From: RYN-230 sp963768945
GTDB taxonomy: Bacteria > Actinomycetota > Actinomycetes > Streptosporangiales > Streptosporangiaceae
Assembly (NCBI GenBank): GCA_963768945.1
Contig: CAVYJW010000006.1
Span: forward strand, 868,001 to 932,000
Direction of reading: 5' to 3'
Length of the DNA: 64,000 nucleotides
Positions 48,893 through 56,997 of the stretch are shown piece by piece (position 1 is the first letter of the stretch; each line of letters starts with the position of its first letter). The notes beneath the pieces are model-generated. The model was given only the letters and a program-made list of their open reading frames with translations, made no database searches and was not told where the DNA came from. A program made the translations under genes and the position numbers.

Positions 48893-51397
48893 TCACCCTG
48901 CGGGGTCACCCGGCGGCGCCGCGCCGAGCAGCCCGGCGCCCTGAGCAGGGTCGCCATCGGGTGACGAGGGTTCCTCGGCAGGGCGGGCCCGGGTGGGGTT
49001 GGTGTCCAGCCACTGCCGCACTTGATCGGAGATCAGGTCGATGCCGATCCGGCCCGCCCGGCCTTCCAGATCACGGAAAATGCATTCCCCGTTGCCGAGC
49101 CCCCGCAGCACGGCCTTGTGTTCCTCGGACGCCTCCACCCCTAGCAGCGCCATCACGTTCGCCACCTCGACCCGCTCCGAGGAACGGAACGCGAAGACCC
49201 CGGATATACAGTTCGTGACCTGCTCACTCAGCAGGTCCCCCGCGTTCTGGGAGACCAGGATCAGGGCCGTGTTCCGGGACCGCCCCATGCGGGAAACCTC
49301 GGGAACCAGCTTGGCCCCCTGCGGCGTCGCGGTGATCGCCCACGCTTCGTCGAGGAAGATCGCCTTAGGGAGCCGGCGATCAATACCGTTGAGGAGCCTG
49401 CGGGCGAACTGTGAGACGAGGTACAGCAGGGCAACAGACAGGCGCTGCTCGTAGGAATAGTCTTCGCGGCCGGCCCCGGTGTCGGGCAGGGTCAGGCCGG
49501 CCAGCGTGAACACGGTCGTCCAGCCGGCCGTGTCGATCTGCTGCCCGCCCGAGGGCGCGAAGCAGAGCCGGGCCAGGCGCATCTCCGACATCGACCTGAG
49601 CACCGCGCCCAGGTTCTTGGATGCTGGGTCCGAGGACTCCTCCAGATGCCGGATGACCTTCCCCAGGCTCGGCCGCTCCCGGCTGGCCACGCTGGCGACC
49701 GCCTGGATCATCGCGCTCTCCCGCTCCTCGCTCATCCGCGGCAGCAGCAGGCGCAGGGTCTCCGTGGCCATGGTCCGCTTCTCGGCCAGATCGTCGCCGA
49801 ACGAGAACGGGTCGAGCAGGCCCGGTGCGGCGGCACCCAGCGGCAGCACGCGCGCTTTGCGGCCGCGCTCGGCCAGCAGTTGGACCAGCGGTTCCGCATC
49901 GCCCTTGGGATCGATCACCGCGACCGTCACCCCGCGCAGCGCCAACTGCAGAATAAGCAGCAACGCCAGTGTCGTCTTGCCCCCGCCGGGCTCACCGGTG
50001 ATGGCGATGGCGGTCGGCCGGTTCAGCGCAGCGGCGAGCAGCGGATCGAAATGGACCACGGCGCGGGCCCGGCCGAGGGTCTCGCCGATATACGGGCCGA
50101 CCCAGCCCTGGCCGCTGTTGGGCCGGTCACCCAGGTCAACCGTGGCGGTCGGCACCCCGCCAGCGATCGTGTACAGCGGCTGGCGCTGCACGTAGGAGCT
50201 CAGCCGGACCCGGTCCCCGGGCAGCGACTCGCGGAGCAGGGAGAACTGGTCACCGGTCGAGTTGACCACGTCGATGCCCATATCGCGGTAATGCTCCACG
50301 ACCGCCTCTACCCGGCGCTGGCACAGTTCCCGGGTCGGGGCGGATACCACGAGCCGGTGCCAGCCGTAGACGAAGGGCAGGCGTTCCTTGGTGATGCCGT
50401 GCTCGAGCATCCGGGCCGCGACGATCTGCTCGGCGAGGGCGATCGGCGCGTCCACCCCGGCCTCCCTGATGTGCGCATCCATGTCCCGGGCGTGCGCGAG
50501 CCGGCGGCCCACATCCTTGCTGGCCTTGGCCGGCGGGATCAGCCGCATCCGGGAGCTGATCTCCACCGGGAACGGCAGCGAGTCCGCGAAGTGCAGCCAC
50601 GGCTCCCCGTCCGGGAACGACATCACGTCGGGGAACCGGGAGAAAGACAGGAACGCCTCGTACGACTCCCCCTCCGGGTACTCCAGGCGGAGCAGCGTGC
50701 GCCCGTTGTGCACCTGGCCTTCGTAGAGGGATTCGATCTCCCCCGCCCCCCACTGGCGGCGCCGGACCGCGGACGGCCGCGGGTCCCCTGCGGTGCCCAT
50801 CAGCGTGTGCCGGACCAGCCAGGCGATCTCGTCGCTCGAGGCGTGCCGCGCGGCGAGGGCACTGGCCCCCAGGGCCCGGCCGAGCCGCTCGGCGTGCTCG
50901 GTCCAGCGGGCGATCTCGGCGGCGCCGATCGCCTCGTCGTCGAGGCCCATGGCCTGCTCGCCCGACCGGTAGGCGCTGAGGAACCCGGAGAGCACCCCGC
51001 CGCCCAGCTGCGCGCGCATACCCCGCTGCCCCAGCCGGACACCCAGGTAGACCTCCTTCGCCCAGAAATCCTTCGCCCAGACGTGCCGGTACATCTCATC
51101 CAGGTAGTCCCGCCAGCCTGATCCGCCGTCCGACGTGGCGTCCAGCTGGGCCGCCCACTCGGCCGCCGGATACGACCGGTGCACGATACGCAGGTGGACC
51201 TCCGCATCCGGCATCCGGATCGCGGCCAGCGCGACCGTGATATTGGTGGCCAGGGCCTCCCGCTCCAGCGGCGTGGTGAACTCATACGGCTGCGTCGGTA
51301 GCCGGTAGTACGCCCAGGCGTGCGTCTCGGTAAGCAGGATGCGGTCATCGAAGTAACGCAGGGACAGGCGCGACCGTCCTCCCGTCCGGGCGCTCAC
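48893..51397 (-). CDS. VirB4/TraC-family type IV secretion ATPase
   Basis: Hexameric ATPase that powers type IV secretion assembly or transfer. The 834-residue protein has an N-terminal VirB4 domain (TETHAWAYYRLPTQPYEF; EQIVAARMLEHGI) and a C-terminal RecA-like domain with Walker A ITGEPGGGKTTLALLL at about 470, a DPKGDAE motif, Walker B KAIFLDEAWAI at about 680 and VSQNAGDLLSEQV. GTG 51397 is chosen for its GGGGAGG five bases upstream; the long frame to 51784 only runs through the preceding gene. All catalytic motifs are intact, so the machine should be active if the channel gene is. Confidence 0.93.
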   Translation of the reverse strand: MSARTGGRSRLSLRYFDDRILLTETHAWAYYRLPTQPYEFTTPLEREALATNITVALAAIRMPDAEVHLRIVHRSYPAAEWAAQLDATSDGGSGWRDYLDEMYRHVWAKDFWAKEVYLGVRLGQRGMRAQLGGGVLSGFLSAYRSGEQAMGLDDEAIGAAEIARWTEHAERLGRALGASALAARHASSDEIAWLVRHTLMGTAGDPRPSAVRRRQWGAGEIESLYEGQVHNGRTLLRLEYPEGESYEAFLSFSRFPDVMSFPDGEPWLHFADSLPFPVEISSRMRLIPPAKASKDVGRRLAHARDMDAHIREAGVDAPIALAEQIVAARMLEHGITKERLPFVYGWHRLVVSAPTRELCQRRVEAVVEHYRDMGIDVVNSTGDQFSLLRESLPGDRVRLSSYVQRQPLYTIAGGVPTATVDLGDRPNSGQGWVGPYIGETLGRARAVVHFDPLLAAALNRPTAIAITGEPGGGKTTLALLLILQLALRGVTVAVIDPKGDAEPLVQLLAERGRKARVLPLGAAAPGLLDPFSFGDDLAEKRTMATETLRLLLPRMSEERESAMIQAVASVASRERPSLGKVIRHLEESSDPASKNLGAVLRSMSEMRLARLCFAPSGGQQIDTAGWTTVFTLAGLTLPDTGAGREDYSYEQRLSVALLYLVSQFARRLLNGIDRRLPKAIFLDEAWAITATPQGAKLVPEVSRMGRSRNTALILVSQNAGDLLSEQVTNCISGVFAFRSSERVEVANVMALLGVEASEEHKAVLRGLGNGECIFRDLEGRAGRIGIDLISDQVRQWLDTNPTRARPAEEPSSPDGDPAQGAGLLGAAPPGDPAG

Positions 51398-51497
51398 GGT
51401 GTCCTCCCCGAAGTTCGCGCCATCCGGCAGCAACCCGCCCACCAGCCGCACGCCCAGGCCCCGCGGCCCGGAATCGCTAGCTGGTACCGGTTGGCGC

Positions 51498-53645
51498 TCA
51501 CCGGGCGGCCCATCGCCGCGGCGTGCCCTGGGGCGGCACGGGGCCGCGCGCGGCGGCCCGGCTCTCCGCGCCGGCCGCGAGCGCCGAGACCAGCACTCCC
51601 GCCAGAGCCGTGTAAGCGTCCTGGACCGGCGGACGGAGCTGGGCGAACCGGGATTCGGTGTCGGCGGCCGGAAGGCAGTCGCTGATCCCCCGTTCGGTAG
51701 GCGGAGCGCCCAGGTGATCATCCCAGGGCACCCGCACGATAGCCCGGCAACGCCCGCGGACGACGAGTTCAGCCTGCTCGACATGGGACATGCTGCGCTT
51801 GCTCACCCCGTTGATGACCGTGACCGCGCCGGTGCACAGCTCCCCGTAACCGTGCCCGTCCAGCCACTCCATCGTCATCGCGACCGCCCGGGCCGCGTCA
51901 GCGCTGGCCGGCGCGACCAGGACAAGCTGGTCGGCCGCGGACAGGACCCTGGCCACGGCCGACGCGCCGGGATCCGTCAGGGTAAGCGGGTAGCGGGACG
52001 CCAGGATCTCAATCACCCGGGCGTATTCCTCGTCGGCGAGCGCCGGGCCCCCGTCCGGGACGGAGTCGTGCGCGATGAGATCCAGGTGGCCCCGCCCGCG
52101 CTGGCCCGCCGCGTTGGGCGTGGCCCCGGCCACCAGGCCCCGCGCGGTCCCCGCAGGGGAGGTGCGGGCCATGTCGGCGAGGGAGGTCTGCCCCGGATTG
52201 AGGTCTAGCGCCGCGACCGGCTCCGCGCGGAGGCTGGCCAGGACGTCGCCGAGCATGAGGGTGGTCACCGTCTGGCCGGCGCCGACCGTGCAGCCCAGCA
52301 CCACGATCAGCCGGGAACCGCGGATCGGGAGGAGGACCCGGGCCCGGTCACGCCGTTCCATGTCGGGCCGGCCGGGCCCGTGACCGCCCGGCACAACCCT
52401 GACATGCTCCCGCCAGGTGCTGCCGCCCCGGTGCTGGCCCGGACCGCTCAGCGCCCGCTCCACCAGGGCCGGCCGGGCGGTGGAGCCGCCCCGGACCACG
52501 ACGATCGGCGGCGACCACGGGCTGGCCGGCGCCGAGGGTGAGCCCGCGGCAGGTGCGGCGGCCTCACCCGGCGGCTCCTGATCGGCTTCGTCCTCGCCGC
52601 GCAGGTCTTCGCCGCGCAGGTCTTCGTCTCGAAGGCCTTGGTCTAGCAGGTCTTCGTCTTGTGCCCGCTGATCATCTGGTTCGGCCAGATCGTCTGACGT
52701 GTTCGGCCGGTCAGCCCCGGCGGGCGCACTGGTCTCGTCGGGGGCGTGTGACTCGGGCCCGAACCCGGGCTGGGCCAGTGCAGCGTCTTCACGTGATGGT
52801 CCCGGTGCCGGCGCCTCCTCCGTCAGCGGCACTGCCGCCTCAGGCTCGGCAGCCACAGGCTCAGCAGCCACAGGCTCGGCAGCCACAGGCTCAGCAGCCA
52901 CAGGCTCGGCAGCCACAGGCTCGGCAGCCTCAGGCTCGGCAGCCTCAGGCTCAGATGCCTCAGGCTCGGCAGCCTCAGGCTCGGCAGCCTCAGGCTCGGC
53001 AGCCTCAGGCTCGGCAGCCTCAGGCTCGGCAGCCTCAGGCTCGGCAGCCTCAGGCTCAGATGCCTCAGTCTCAGGTGCCTCGCCCTCGACTCCTCCGGGC
53101 GCGGGGGTCTGGGCCGCGGCGTTCTCGCGCACAGCCGTCTGGTGCGCTGCCGGCACGAGAGCGGCAGGGTGATCGTCGGCCCGATCGTGCTCGGCCGGCC
53201 CACGCTCGGCCGCCTCGGTACGGACCGGGCCGATGAAGAATCCGGCCGGCCCGTTTGACGTGCCGGCCGCTGGCTCCGGCGGGGCTGCCGGGGCCGGCAC
53301 GCTCGCCGCGGACCCCGCGGGAGGGGCAGGCACAGCCGTGTCCGGCGCCGCCAGCGAATCGGCTTTCCGCAGCAGGGGATCTGGTCCGGCAGGAACCGGA
53401 TCACCCGGGGCCGGGACAGGATCTGCCGCGGCCGGGATTGGATCTGCCGCTGCGGGCACCGCGGTTCCCGCGGTCATCCCCCGGGCCACGGAGACCGGAG
53501 GAACGGGGCCGGGCGGAGCCGGAGTGGTCCAGGCTGGCCCGGCCGGGCTCGCCGTCGAGGCGGGAGCGTGCGGGTCCTTCACCGGCCAGGCCGCGGGCGG
53601 CCGGGCAGGAACCGCCGGGCTATCGGGACGGGGCTGCCGCGTCAC
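51498..53645 (-). CDS. ParA/MinD-like protein with long repeat tail and degenerate P-loop
   Basis: A 715-residue protein whose C-terminal ~250 residues resemble the ParA/MinD fold: SRLIVVLGCTVGAGQTVTTL, AALDLNPGQTSLADMART, ADQLVLVAPASADAARAV and TVINGVSKRS. The deviant Walker A reads CTVGAGQT where active family members read KGGVGKT, so both the signature and P-loop lysines are missing. The N-terminal ~430 residues are disordered, with 16 tandem (E/V)A(A/S)EP pentapeptides and acidic DED/GED units. GTG 53645 overlaps the upstream stop. Likely a non-hydrolysing scaffold or polar positioning factor for the secretion apparatus; inferred. Confidence 0.8.
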   Translation of the reverse strand: MTRQPRPDSPAVPARPPAAWPVKDPHAPASTASPAGPAWTTPAPPGPVPPVSVARGMTAGTAVPAAADPIPAAADPVPAPGDPVPAGPDPLLRKADSLAAPDTAVPAPPAGSAASVPAPAAPPEPAAGTSNGPAGFFIGPVRTEAAERGPAEHDRADDHPAALVPAAHQTAVRENAAAQTPAPGGVEGEAPETEASEPEAAEPEAAEPEAAEPEAAEPEAAEPEAAEPEASEPEAAEPEAAEPVAAEPVAAEPVAAEPVAAEPVAAEPEAAVPLTEEAPAPGPSREDAALAQPGFGPESHAPDETSAPAGADRPNTSDDLAEPDDQRAQDEDLLDQGLRDEDLRGEDLRGEDEADQEPPGEAAAPAAGSPSAPASPWSPPIVVVRGGSTARPALVERALSGPGQHRGGSTWREHVRVVPGGHGPGRPDMERRDRARVLLPIRGSRLIVVLGCTVGAGQTVTTLMLGDVLASLRAEPVAALDLNPGQTSLADMARTSPAGTARGLVAGATPNAAGQRGRGHLDLIAHDSVPDGGPALADEEYARVIEILASRYPLTLTDPGASAVARVLSAADQLVLVAPASADAARAVAMTMEWLDGHGYGELCTGAVTVINGVSKRSMSHVEQAELVVRGRCRAIVRVPWDDHLGAPPTERGISDCLPAADTESRFAQLRPPVQDAYTALAGVLVSALAAGAESRAAARGPVPPQGTPRRWAAR
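52827..53066 (-). repeat. 15-bp tandem repeat x16 in the ParA-like gene
   Basis: Sixteen in-frame 15-bp units (for example AGGCTCGGCAGCCTC and AGGCTCAGCAGCCAC on the plus strand) encode (E/V)A(A/S)EP pentapeptides, 240 bp in all. The two base variants are grouped in blocks, as expected for stepwise expansion. Confidence 0.95.
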
Positions 53646-54424
53646 GCCTTCCTGGCGTCCGGCCGGGCGCCCCGGCGTACCGGCGGGGAGCCCCGGCGGA
53701 CCGGCCGGCCCCCCGCCCTGGCGGCGTGGCGGCCCGTTGACTCGGCTGCCGGGCGAAGCGGGGCCTGCCGCTCGTCATGGGCGATCTCGGCCGGCGCCGA
53801 ATCCCCCGTCGCGGCCGACGGCACTCCTGCGGCGCCAGGCGCGACACCGGGCCACTGGCTCGCACGGCCCCGCTTCTCCGCCACAGGGCGCGGCGGCGGG
53901 GAGGCCTGCGGCACAAGGACGGGCGAGCCGGACAGGGTGGCCTGGGCGGCGGCTTTTTGCGCTGCGGCCGTCCGCACCGGGGCCGGGCGCCGCGCGACCG
54001 ACGGGGCGGTGGCGGGCTTCAGAGCCGGAGCCTCGGCTGGCGACCGGGGGCGCTCCTCGTCCCGCCGCCAGACCTTGCCGATCACCACGATGTCGTCTTT
54101 CTCCGCAAGCGGAGCCATCCGGCACCACGTACCTGGCTCACCCAGGTAGCGCACCTGCGAAATGACCAGCTCAGGGAGTCGCTTGCTTTCCAGCACGGGC
54201 CGCGTGGCAAGCCAGGTGATCACGGCCGGCGGCAGCACGTACAGCCAGAACAGGGTGTGGTTGAAGGGAAGCCCGAGGATGGTCAGCAGGATCACGTACG
54301 GCACCGTGATCGCCGCGAACACAGCGATCTGGCCAACCGGGACCGGCATCGGCAGCCTGAAGTCGTACAGCTTGTACAGCCGCTTTTCGATTCGCCAGAT
54401 GCTGGTGTAGGTGGGCAAGTCCAC
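53642..54424 (-). CDS. TcpE-family conjugation membrane protein
   Basis: A 260-residue protein starting VDLPTYTSIWRIEKRLYKL, the recognisable TcpE start, followed by two membrane helices (residues about 30-75) and a small cytoplasmic domain (LPELVISQVRYLGEPGTW). In Clostridium and ICE-type systems, TcpE is a core membrane component required for transfer. The last ~120 residues are disordered, Pro/Ala/Arg-rich and longer than in classic TcpE. The GTG at 54424 has GGAGAG upstream. Its stop overlaps the ParA-like start as GTGA. Confidence 0.88.
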   Translation of the reverse strand: MDLPTYTSIWRIEKRLYKLYDFRLPMPVPVGQIAVFAAITVPYVILLTILGLPFNHTLFWLYVLPPAVITWLATRPVLESKRLPELVISQVRYLGEPGTWCRMAPLAEKDDIVVIGKVWRRDEERPRSPAEAPALKPATAPSVARRPAPVRTAAAQKAAAQATLSGSPVLVPQASPPPRPVAEKRGRASQWPGVAPGAAGVPSAATGDSAPAEIAHDERQAPLRPAAESTGRHAARAGGRPVRRGSPPVRRGARPDARKA

Positions 54425-54454
54425 CGGGCGCTCTCCTTCCGGCCTGGGCGGAGA

Positions 54455-54712
54455 TCAGTGGACGCCGAGCGCGTTCGCGATGCCCTGAGCGAGCGTCTGC
54501 ACGATGCTCGGGGTGTAGAAGATCACCGCGATCGCGACGGCGAGCACGAGAAACTGCACAAACCGGATGATTTCCCGAGTGAACAAGAAGAACAGGGCAA
54601 CGATCCCGACGATCCCAAGGAACAGGGGCCCGAACAGCCCCTGCAGGTAGCTCACGAGACCCGAGGTGCTGAGCGACGACGGGGCTGCGATGATCAGCGA
54701 TTGGAACGACAT
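54455..54712 (-). CDS. Small two-TM protein of the secretion operon (TcpD/VirB2-like position)
   Basis: An 85-residue protein with a short N-terminal amphipathic stretch and two hydrophobic helices (LFLGIVGIVALFFLF at about 32-46 and FVQFLVLAVAIAVIFYT at about 52-68). Size, topology and position between the TcpC- and TcpE-like genes match TcpD-type or pilin-like VirB2 subunits of Gram-positive type IV systems. Sequence alone does not separate these possibilities. It ends 30 bases before the TcpE-like start. Confidence 0.8.
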   Translation of the reverse strand: MSFQSLIIAAPSSLSTSGLVSYLQGLFGPLFLGIVGIVALFFLFTREIIRFVQFLVLAVAIAVIFYTPSIVQTLAQGIANALGVH

Positions 54713-54776
54713 CGTCTACTCCGGATTAGGGGGATCATGCCTGGCCGGGCGGGGGCGTGGGGCCTTCGAAGTCCGG

Positions 54777-55778
54777 TCACGGCGACCCCGGTGACTCGGT
54801 TGCTGCGCTGATGTCCCTGACGTACCAGGTTCCATTCTGCTTCACGACGGTGAGCGCGTAGCTCATCTGGAGCTGGGCAGGCGTCCCGTCCTTGCGGACC
54901 TGGCCTGCTGGGCTTCTGGCCGGAACGCTCCAGACGACGGTCGCAATGATATGGCGGGTCGCGCCGCCCGGTGGGACGCTGACGTTAGCGATGGATTGAA
55001 AGTTCACCGCACCGTTTAGCCCGGTCAGCGAGGTGCCCGAGGCCAGGAACCGGCCCAGGGTCACTTGATTGCCACTGGCATACGCCTGGAAGAACGCCGG
55101 AAGCTGGTTCGTCAGCACCGCCTGGGTGGCGGAATCAGAGCTTGCAGGTGCGGCCGAGGGAAGGGCGGCTCGCGCTGGAGCAGGCAGCCATGCGGGCGCA
55201 CTGGACACGACGAGTCCGGCCGAGGACGCGTAGACAGGGACCCCTAGCTGCATCAACTGGCCATTCACCCGGGCCAGGAGCGTCACCACGGCGTGGTGAG
55301 CATCCTGCACGCTGGTGCCAGCCACCTGTTCGGACTGCAATTGAGACGTTCCCTGGCCATTCCAGCCCAATTGCGGGTCCGATCCGCTCGGCAGGAAGGC
55401 GCTCAGTTCTGCTCCCCGCTGCGCGGCGGTGCCCGGGTTGTAGTTCAGATAAACCTGGCCAAACTGCAGGGCATAGGCATCGGCGAGGGTAACCGGGAAG
55501 CCGCTGGCCGCCGGCGCGGACGCCGCCGGTGCCGCCTGCCCCGAGCGAGACTCGTCCGACAGGATCGCGACGACGCCGCGGTAACCGATGAGCAGCAAGA
55601 CAGCCCATGCCACGCCCCGGAAGAGCCACACGAGCCACCGGCCGCCCGCGCCGCCCCAGGTTCGACCCGAGCGTGAGCGCCCGATCTGGCCGCGCCCGGA
55701 ATACTCGGTCCCCGGTTCGTAGTCCAGCCCGTGCTCACCCAAATGCGGACTGCGATCAACCGTCAACCGGCGAACCAT
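54777..55778 (-). CDS. TcpC-like conjugation scaffold protein (VirB8-like)
   Basis: A 333-residue protein with a cytoplasmic N-terminus (~50 residues), one membrane helix (LFRGVAWAVLLLIGYRGVVA) and an outer region with two NTF2-like repeats: YALQFGQVYLNYNP begins the first, and LPAFFQAYASGNQVTLGRFL the second, ending YALTVVKQNGTWYVRDI. This is the layout of TcpC, which recruits other components to the membrane. ATG 55778 follows GGAGG by four bases. It is the first gene of the minus-strand operon running to 44240, so its promoter should lie in the 55779-56451 gap. Confidence 0.88.
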   Translation of the reverse strand: MVRRLTVDRSPHLGEHGLDYEPGTEYSGRGQIGRSRSGRTWGGAGGRWLVWLFRGVAWAVLLLIGYRGVVAILSDESRSGQAAPAASAPAASGFPVTLADAYALQFGQVYLNYNPGTAAQRGAELSAFLPSGSDPQLGWNGQGTSQLQSEQVAGTSVQDAHHAVVTLLARVNGQLMQLGVPVYASSAGLVVSSAPAWLPAPARAALPSAAPASSDSATQAVLTNQLPAFFQAYASGNQVTLGRFLASGTSLTGLNGAVNFQSIANVSVPPGGATRHIIATVVWSVPARSPAGQVRKDGTPAQLQMSYALTVVKQNGTWYVRDISAATESPGSP

Positions 55779-56451
55779 CGCACCTCCGCCCGTTCCTGCG
55801 CACGCGCAGCAAAGAGTTGCGGTGCCTTCCTATGCCGTCTATCGCCCTATTCTGCGCCATAACCCGCCGGCCGGGGAGCCCCTTTCGCGAGGCCCGCCAC
55901 CGCGCGTACCAGCAATCGAACCGCCCATTGACCTGCCCGAGAGCAGCACGATTGGTCACTATGGGGACTCTGACCTGCGACGACGTCGATTCGCAGCTTT
56001 GCTGGGGACTCTCGGTCAACCCCTGTCAGCTTGTCCCGCAGCACACAACAAAATAGTTGCACCCGATGCCTTACGATGGATCTTAGCTGGGTCTGCGGGG
56101 CTAGGCGAGCACCGTGATGCCGTGTCGGACGGCCATCCGGGCACGTCGGCACCGGCCCGTCCGCCGGACTGATCGATGCGATTGCCAGCCCGCGACCCGG
56201 ACTTCATCATCACTAAAGCACTACGCTCTGTCGGCCCTTAGTGCCCGCAAATCATCCGGCTTATCGGGTCCCAGAAGCCACGGAATCTCACGGCCGACCC
56301 ACGAGCCCACTCCCGTACTCCGGATTGGCGGCCGGGCTGCTCCGGAATCGCCCACAACTCTCGTTCCCGGTGAGCGACTCAGGCTGCGCGCCGTGCGTGG
56401 AAGACCCGTTCACGACCAGGCCCGGGGGACGCACCGACCCGGTGCGCTCCG
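55779..56451. other. 673-base non-coding gap upstream of the secretion operon
   Basis: No convincing gene, tRNA or strong hairpin. GC content is visibly lower than in the neighbours, for example around 55960-56100 and 56200-56300. It must hold the promoter of the secretion operon (minus strand, near 55800-55860), but no clean -10/-35 pair stands out. Between the operon and a toxin-antitoxin pair, it could be a former insertion site; nothing proves this. Confidence 0.5.
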
Positions 56452-56691
56452 TCAGGCGGTTCGCGCTAGCATCCGGTGCTCGGTGATTGATCCTGGCTCG
56501 TCTTCCAGTTCGACGTGCTTCACGTCGCCCGGTTCAGACAGGTAGAGGCTGATGGCCTCGGTCAGAGCCTGCCGTAGCTCCACCATGTCGGCACCGGCGG
56601 CGAAACAGCCGGGCAACTCAAGGACTTCGGCCCAGAGCTCTTCGCCCGGCTCGTGGTGAACCCGGACGGTGTACACCTCTCCGGCCATCAC
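56452..56691 (-). CDS. hicB: HicB-family antitoxin
   Basis: A 79-residue HicB-like protein: YTVRVHHEPGEELWAEVLEL, LPGCFAAGADMVELRQAL, then a short tail. It has the partial RNase H fold of HicB antitoxins but no separate DNA-binding domain. The start is GTG 56691 or ATG 56688, overlapping the hicA stop. GGGAGG lies upstream. The order hicA-hicB on one strand is the usual one. The antitoxin is intact whereas the toxin gene is frameshifted. Confidence 0.88.
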   Translation of the reverse strand: MMAGEVYTVRVHHEPGEELWAEVLELPGCFAAGADMVELRQALTEAISLYLSEPGDVKHVELEDEPGSITEHRMLARTA

Positions 56692-56901
56692 TCGTCGCCT
56701 CCCTTGAGCCCTGCCTGCCGCATGATCGCCATCGATAACCCGATTGGGTAACTGCCGCTGCCCTTGTCGTGGGGCAGCGTGATCGGCCGGTGGCCGGGCT
56801 TGGTCATCTTCACGACGTGCTTACCCGGCGGTCTCGGCCCAGCCGTTTGCTTCGAGCAGTCGTTTCATTGATCGCTGATTGTGCCGGGCATACTTCGCCA
56901 C
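56688..56901 (-). pseudogene. hicA: HicA-family mRNA interferase toxin, frameshifted
   Basis: From GTG 56901 (GGAGG six bases upstream) the frame reads VAKYARHNQRSMKRLLEANG, then WAETAG and a stop. In the next frame the family sequence goes on: GKHVVKMTKPGHRPITLP, then SYPIGLSMAIMRQAGLKG, ending at the hicB start. One extra G in the GGG at 56824-56826 (CCC on the plus strand) accounts for the break; removing it gives a 70-residue HicA with its catalytic His in GKHVVKM. It is not in the list of longer frames because the halves are short. It may be a true inactivated toxin or a base-call error. Confidence 0.75.
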
Positions 56902-56997
56902 CTGACTCCTCCCGCCCAGTGTACGTAGCCGCAACGGACACCCCGAGGACGCATTGAGCCTCTGGGTGGTACGTACCGTAGAAGACGGGTCTGACAT

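Noticed and set aside
49646..51121. 491-codon plus-strand frame opposite the VirB4 gene
   Set aside because: Shadow frame; VirB4 motifs on the minus strand are intact.
52827..53066. CRISPR-like array
   Set aside because: Units are only 15 bp, contiguous with no spacers, and encode pentapeptides in frame.
44240..55778. Integrative conjugative element
   Set aside because: No integrase, relaxase, coupling protein, att direct repeats or tRNA target is visible in the window, and both flanks are core genes.
55779..56451. tRNA or structured RNA in the lower-GC gap
   Set aside because: No cloverleaf, anticodon arm or long paired stem could be traced by eye on either strand.
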